DNA of 6,463 nucleotides. It comes from a bacterium (GTDB lineage: Bacteria > UBA6262 > WVXT01). Positions within the stretch are counted from its first letter, which is position 1; each line of letters opens with the position of its first letter. The position numbers and the translations under genes were made by a program. Shown here in pieces: positions 5,103 through 6,463 of the stretch. Where the stretch lies: assembly GCA_035530055.1 (NCBI GenBank), contig DATKVN010000065.1, positions 1-6,463 on the forward strand, given 5' to 3'. The notes beneath the pieces were generated by a model. It was not told the DNA's origin, ran no database searches, and saw only the letters and a list, made by a program, of their open reading frames with translations.

Positions 5103-6463
5103 TTATTTAATGACAGCCATCTTCTTTTTGTCCGCAGCCAGACCGTTCTCTCTTAGAAGGATTATATATATTCCCGAACCTACCCGCCTCTCCCCCTTAT
5201 TCTTTCCTTCCCAGCTAGTTTGATGCTCTCCCTCCGATTTATAGCCTTCGTTCCACTCTTCTACCAGTTCACCAGCAATATTATAGATTTCAATTACTAC
5301 ATTTGCCTCTCTATTCAGATTGTAGGAAATTGTGGCAGTGCGGTCTTTTGCCGGATAGAATGGATTGGGATAGATTTTGTTCAATTTGCTATTCTTCCTG
5401 TCTGGAGAAGTAAAGAAGCTTGAGGAAAGAATCGACTTATTTCCTACATCATCTACTGCCCTGATGGCAAAATAGTATCTTTTCCCCGGATTTAGATTAC
5501 TTATCGTGAAAGTCTCCTTTCCTCCTGCATCTCTGGGAGTCGGCTCACCTGTCACGTCATTGGCTCCGGACCAGGTGGCATAGTTATTTATTTCTTGTTC
5601 TGAATAACGGATTATATATTCACTTGCCTTACCTATGTTTTCGTCATCTCCCGGAGCGGTCCATTCCAATACTACCTCGCCGGTATTAGAACCTGCCTCT
5701 GCCTTAAGGTTGATCTTTTCTGGTCGAGAATTATCTCTTGTGTCGGAAAATCCCATCCTATCTAAAGCGTCAATAATATAAGGAACCTGCATAAAGATAT
5801 CCCAGACCATTCCCGTTCTATAATTCTCAATGGCTAACATTATCGCGCCCTGACTTATTCCAATTACATCTTCCGCGCGCCAATCCGGGCTTCGGTCAAG
5901 ATTGAATCCATCGCAAAATCCGTATTTGCCCCAGACGGTACTTTTGTAATTATCGTACATATACTTCAATGTTTCTATCGACTCCTCTGGCGTAAACATT
6001 ATGGAGCCTGCCGATGCTGTAGGTTGCACCGTGCCATCATCATTAAGACCTCCTCCCGGCTCTGCTCCATAGGCAGTATATCCACTGGGGCCGTCCCCTG
6101 CAGTCAAACCCCAGCATTTAGAACTATAAGTAGTGTAATAATCGTCACCATCTTTCGTATCATCATGGTGGTTAATGCAGAACTGTCTATTTGCCAAAGT
6201 AGCCTTCCTTGAATTTTCGAAATAGTTGGTGCCTCCATACTCTTTTCGCCGGAAATCAACCCAGATGTGTGGATACTGGTGGACAAACAGGGGGTTATAT
6301 GGTGAACAGTAGATTAAAGTATATCCTCCGTAACTATCACTCAACCTTTGCATATCCATCCAGCAATCTGTATTCTTGGAATGAGTGGGTGAACCTATTG
6401 CTAACACGTCAAGAAGAACTCCCTCGTTGAAACTGCTCCAGTAGGAAGGACCAAATAGAAACT
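5103..6463 (-). CDS. Glucoamylase-like (PF10091-type) secreted glycoside hydrolase with FnIII and FlgD/Por-like tail; 5' end outside window
   Basis: The frame is open to the right edge: 452 complete residues, numbered here from 6461. A GTG at 6407 is not a credible start, since family-like sequence (FLFGPSYWSSFNEGVLLD) continues upstream of it. Residues 1-238 match the end of the PF10091 fold: LAIGSPTH (20-27), FVHQYPHIWVDFR (59-71), YFENSRKATLANRQFC (80-95), WGLTAGDGPSGYTAYGA (117-133), WGKYGFCDGFN (177-187) and AIENYRTGMVWDIFMQ (210-225). This domain is an (alpha/alpha)6 barrel found in GH144 endo-beta-1,2-glucanases and in the cyclisation module (GH189) of cyclic beta-1,2-glucan synthases. 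Residues about 247-352 form a fibronectin III domain (VVLEWTAPGDD, YYFAIRAVDDVGNKS). Residues about 360-452 form a FlgD-like or type IX sorting-type domain (YPNPFYP, IYNIAGELVEEW, GSGIYIILL, KKMAVIK), so the enzyme is probably exported to the surface. The stop is followed by T8 but no convincing hairpin. Confidence 0.88.
   Translation of the reverse strand, partial: FLFGPSYWSSFNEGVLLDVLAIGSPTHSKNTDCWMDMQRLSDSYGGYTLIYCSPYNPLFVHQYPHIWVDFRRKEYGGTNYFENSRKATLANRQFCINHHDDTKDGDDYYTTYSSKCWGLTAGDGPSGYTAYGAEPGGGLNDDGTVQPTASAGSIMFTPEESIETLKYMYDNYKSTVWGKYGFCDGFNLDRSPDWRAEDVIGISQGAIMLAIENYRTGMVWDIFMQVPYIIDALDRMGFSDTRDNSRPEKINLKAEAGSNTGEVVLEWTAPGDDENIGKASEYIIRYSEQEINNYATWSGANDVTGEPTPRDAGGKETFTISNLNPGKRYYFAIRAVDDVGNKSILSSSFFTSPDRKNSKLNKIYPNPFYPAKDRTATISYNLNREANVVIEIYNIAGELVEEWNEGYKSEGEHQTSWEGKNKGERRVGSGIYIILLRENGLAADKKKMAVIK

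Noticed and set aside
5095-5108. T8 run directly after the glucoamylase-like stop codon as an intrinsic terminator
   Set aside because: The bases before it offer only a weak GACA/TGTC pairing and no GC-rich hairpin.
4520-6430. Short open frames on the plus strand, and one on the minus strand at 6104-6286
   Set aside because: They overlap the MNT gene or the conserved PF10091 frame in other phases and show no protein-like motifs.

Overview
The window is a bacterial chromosomal fragment with moderate GC, in which every supportable gene lies on the minus strand. In transcription order (right to left) it holds: (i) the 3' part of a secreted glucoamylase-like (PF10091-type) protein with a fibronectin III domain and a FlgD/Por-type C-terminal domain, 5103-6463, open at the right edge; (ii) a two-gene MNT-HEPN module, 4381-5004 (winged HTH plus nucleotidyltransferase) and 3973-4380 (HEPN), with its own consensus promoter and a double-palindrome operator; (iii) a 607-residue membrane glycosyltransferase resembling the GT84/OpgH-type glucan synthases, 2065-3888; (iv) a leader carrying a cyclic-di-GMP-I (GEMM-I) riboswitch overlapping an intrinsic terminator, 1807-1940; (v) the long, open-ended gene under that riboswitch, 1-1698. 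This last gene was easy to miss because it has no stop codon inside the window; I translated it by hand (566 codons, no stop, frame checked at several points).

The likely source is an uncultured bacterium of a candidate phylum. The conserved-looking 'HIQDAH...EAQ' / 'EG' protein, the glucoamylase plus FlgD-like tail, and the dispersed palindromic repeats recall Omnitrophota (PVC-related) genomes as I remember them. This is an impression, not a proof.

The most interesting structure is at the left. A c-di-GMP aptamer shares its 3' strand with a strong terminator, which predicts an ON switch for a secreted or membrane-anchored protein of unknown function. That protein is interrupted in frame by short palindromic repeats of at least two families (799-825, 119-203, 73-96). 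One of these families also occurs as a back-to-back pair in the leader (1736-1791), and comparing copies shows compensatory base changes in a 7-bp stem. A possible unifying picture is a cell-envelope or extracellular glucan locus: a GT84-like synthase and a PF10091 enzyme, domains that are fused in cyclic beta-1,2-glucan synthases, here in separate genes with a MNT-HEPN module between them and a c-di-GMP-controlled gene downstream.

Promoters are unusually readable: TTGACA-N17-TATACT before the MNT gene, TTGACA-N17-TATAAT only about 10 nt before the glycosyltransferase start codon, and a weaker promoter with three 11-bp-phased TTTACA boxes before the riboswitch.
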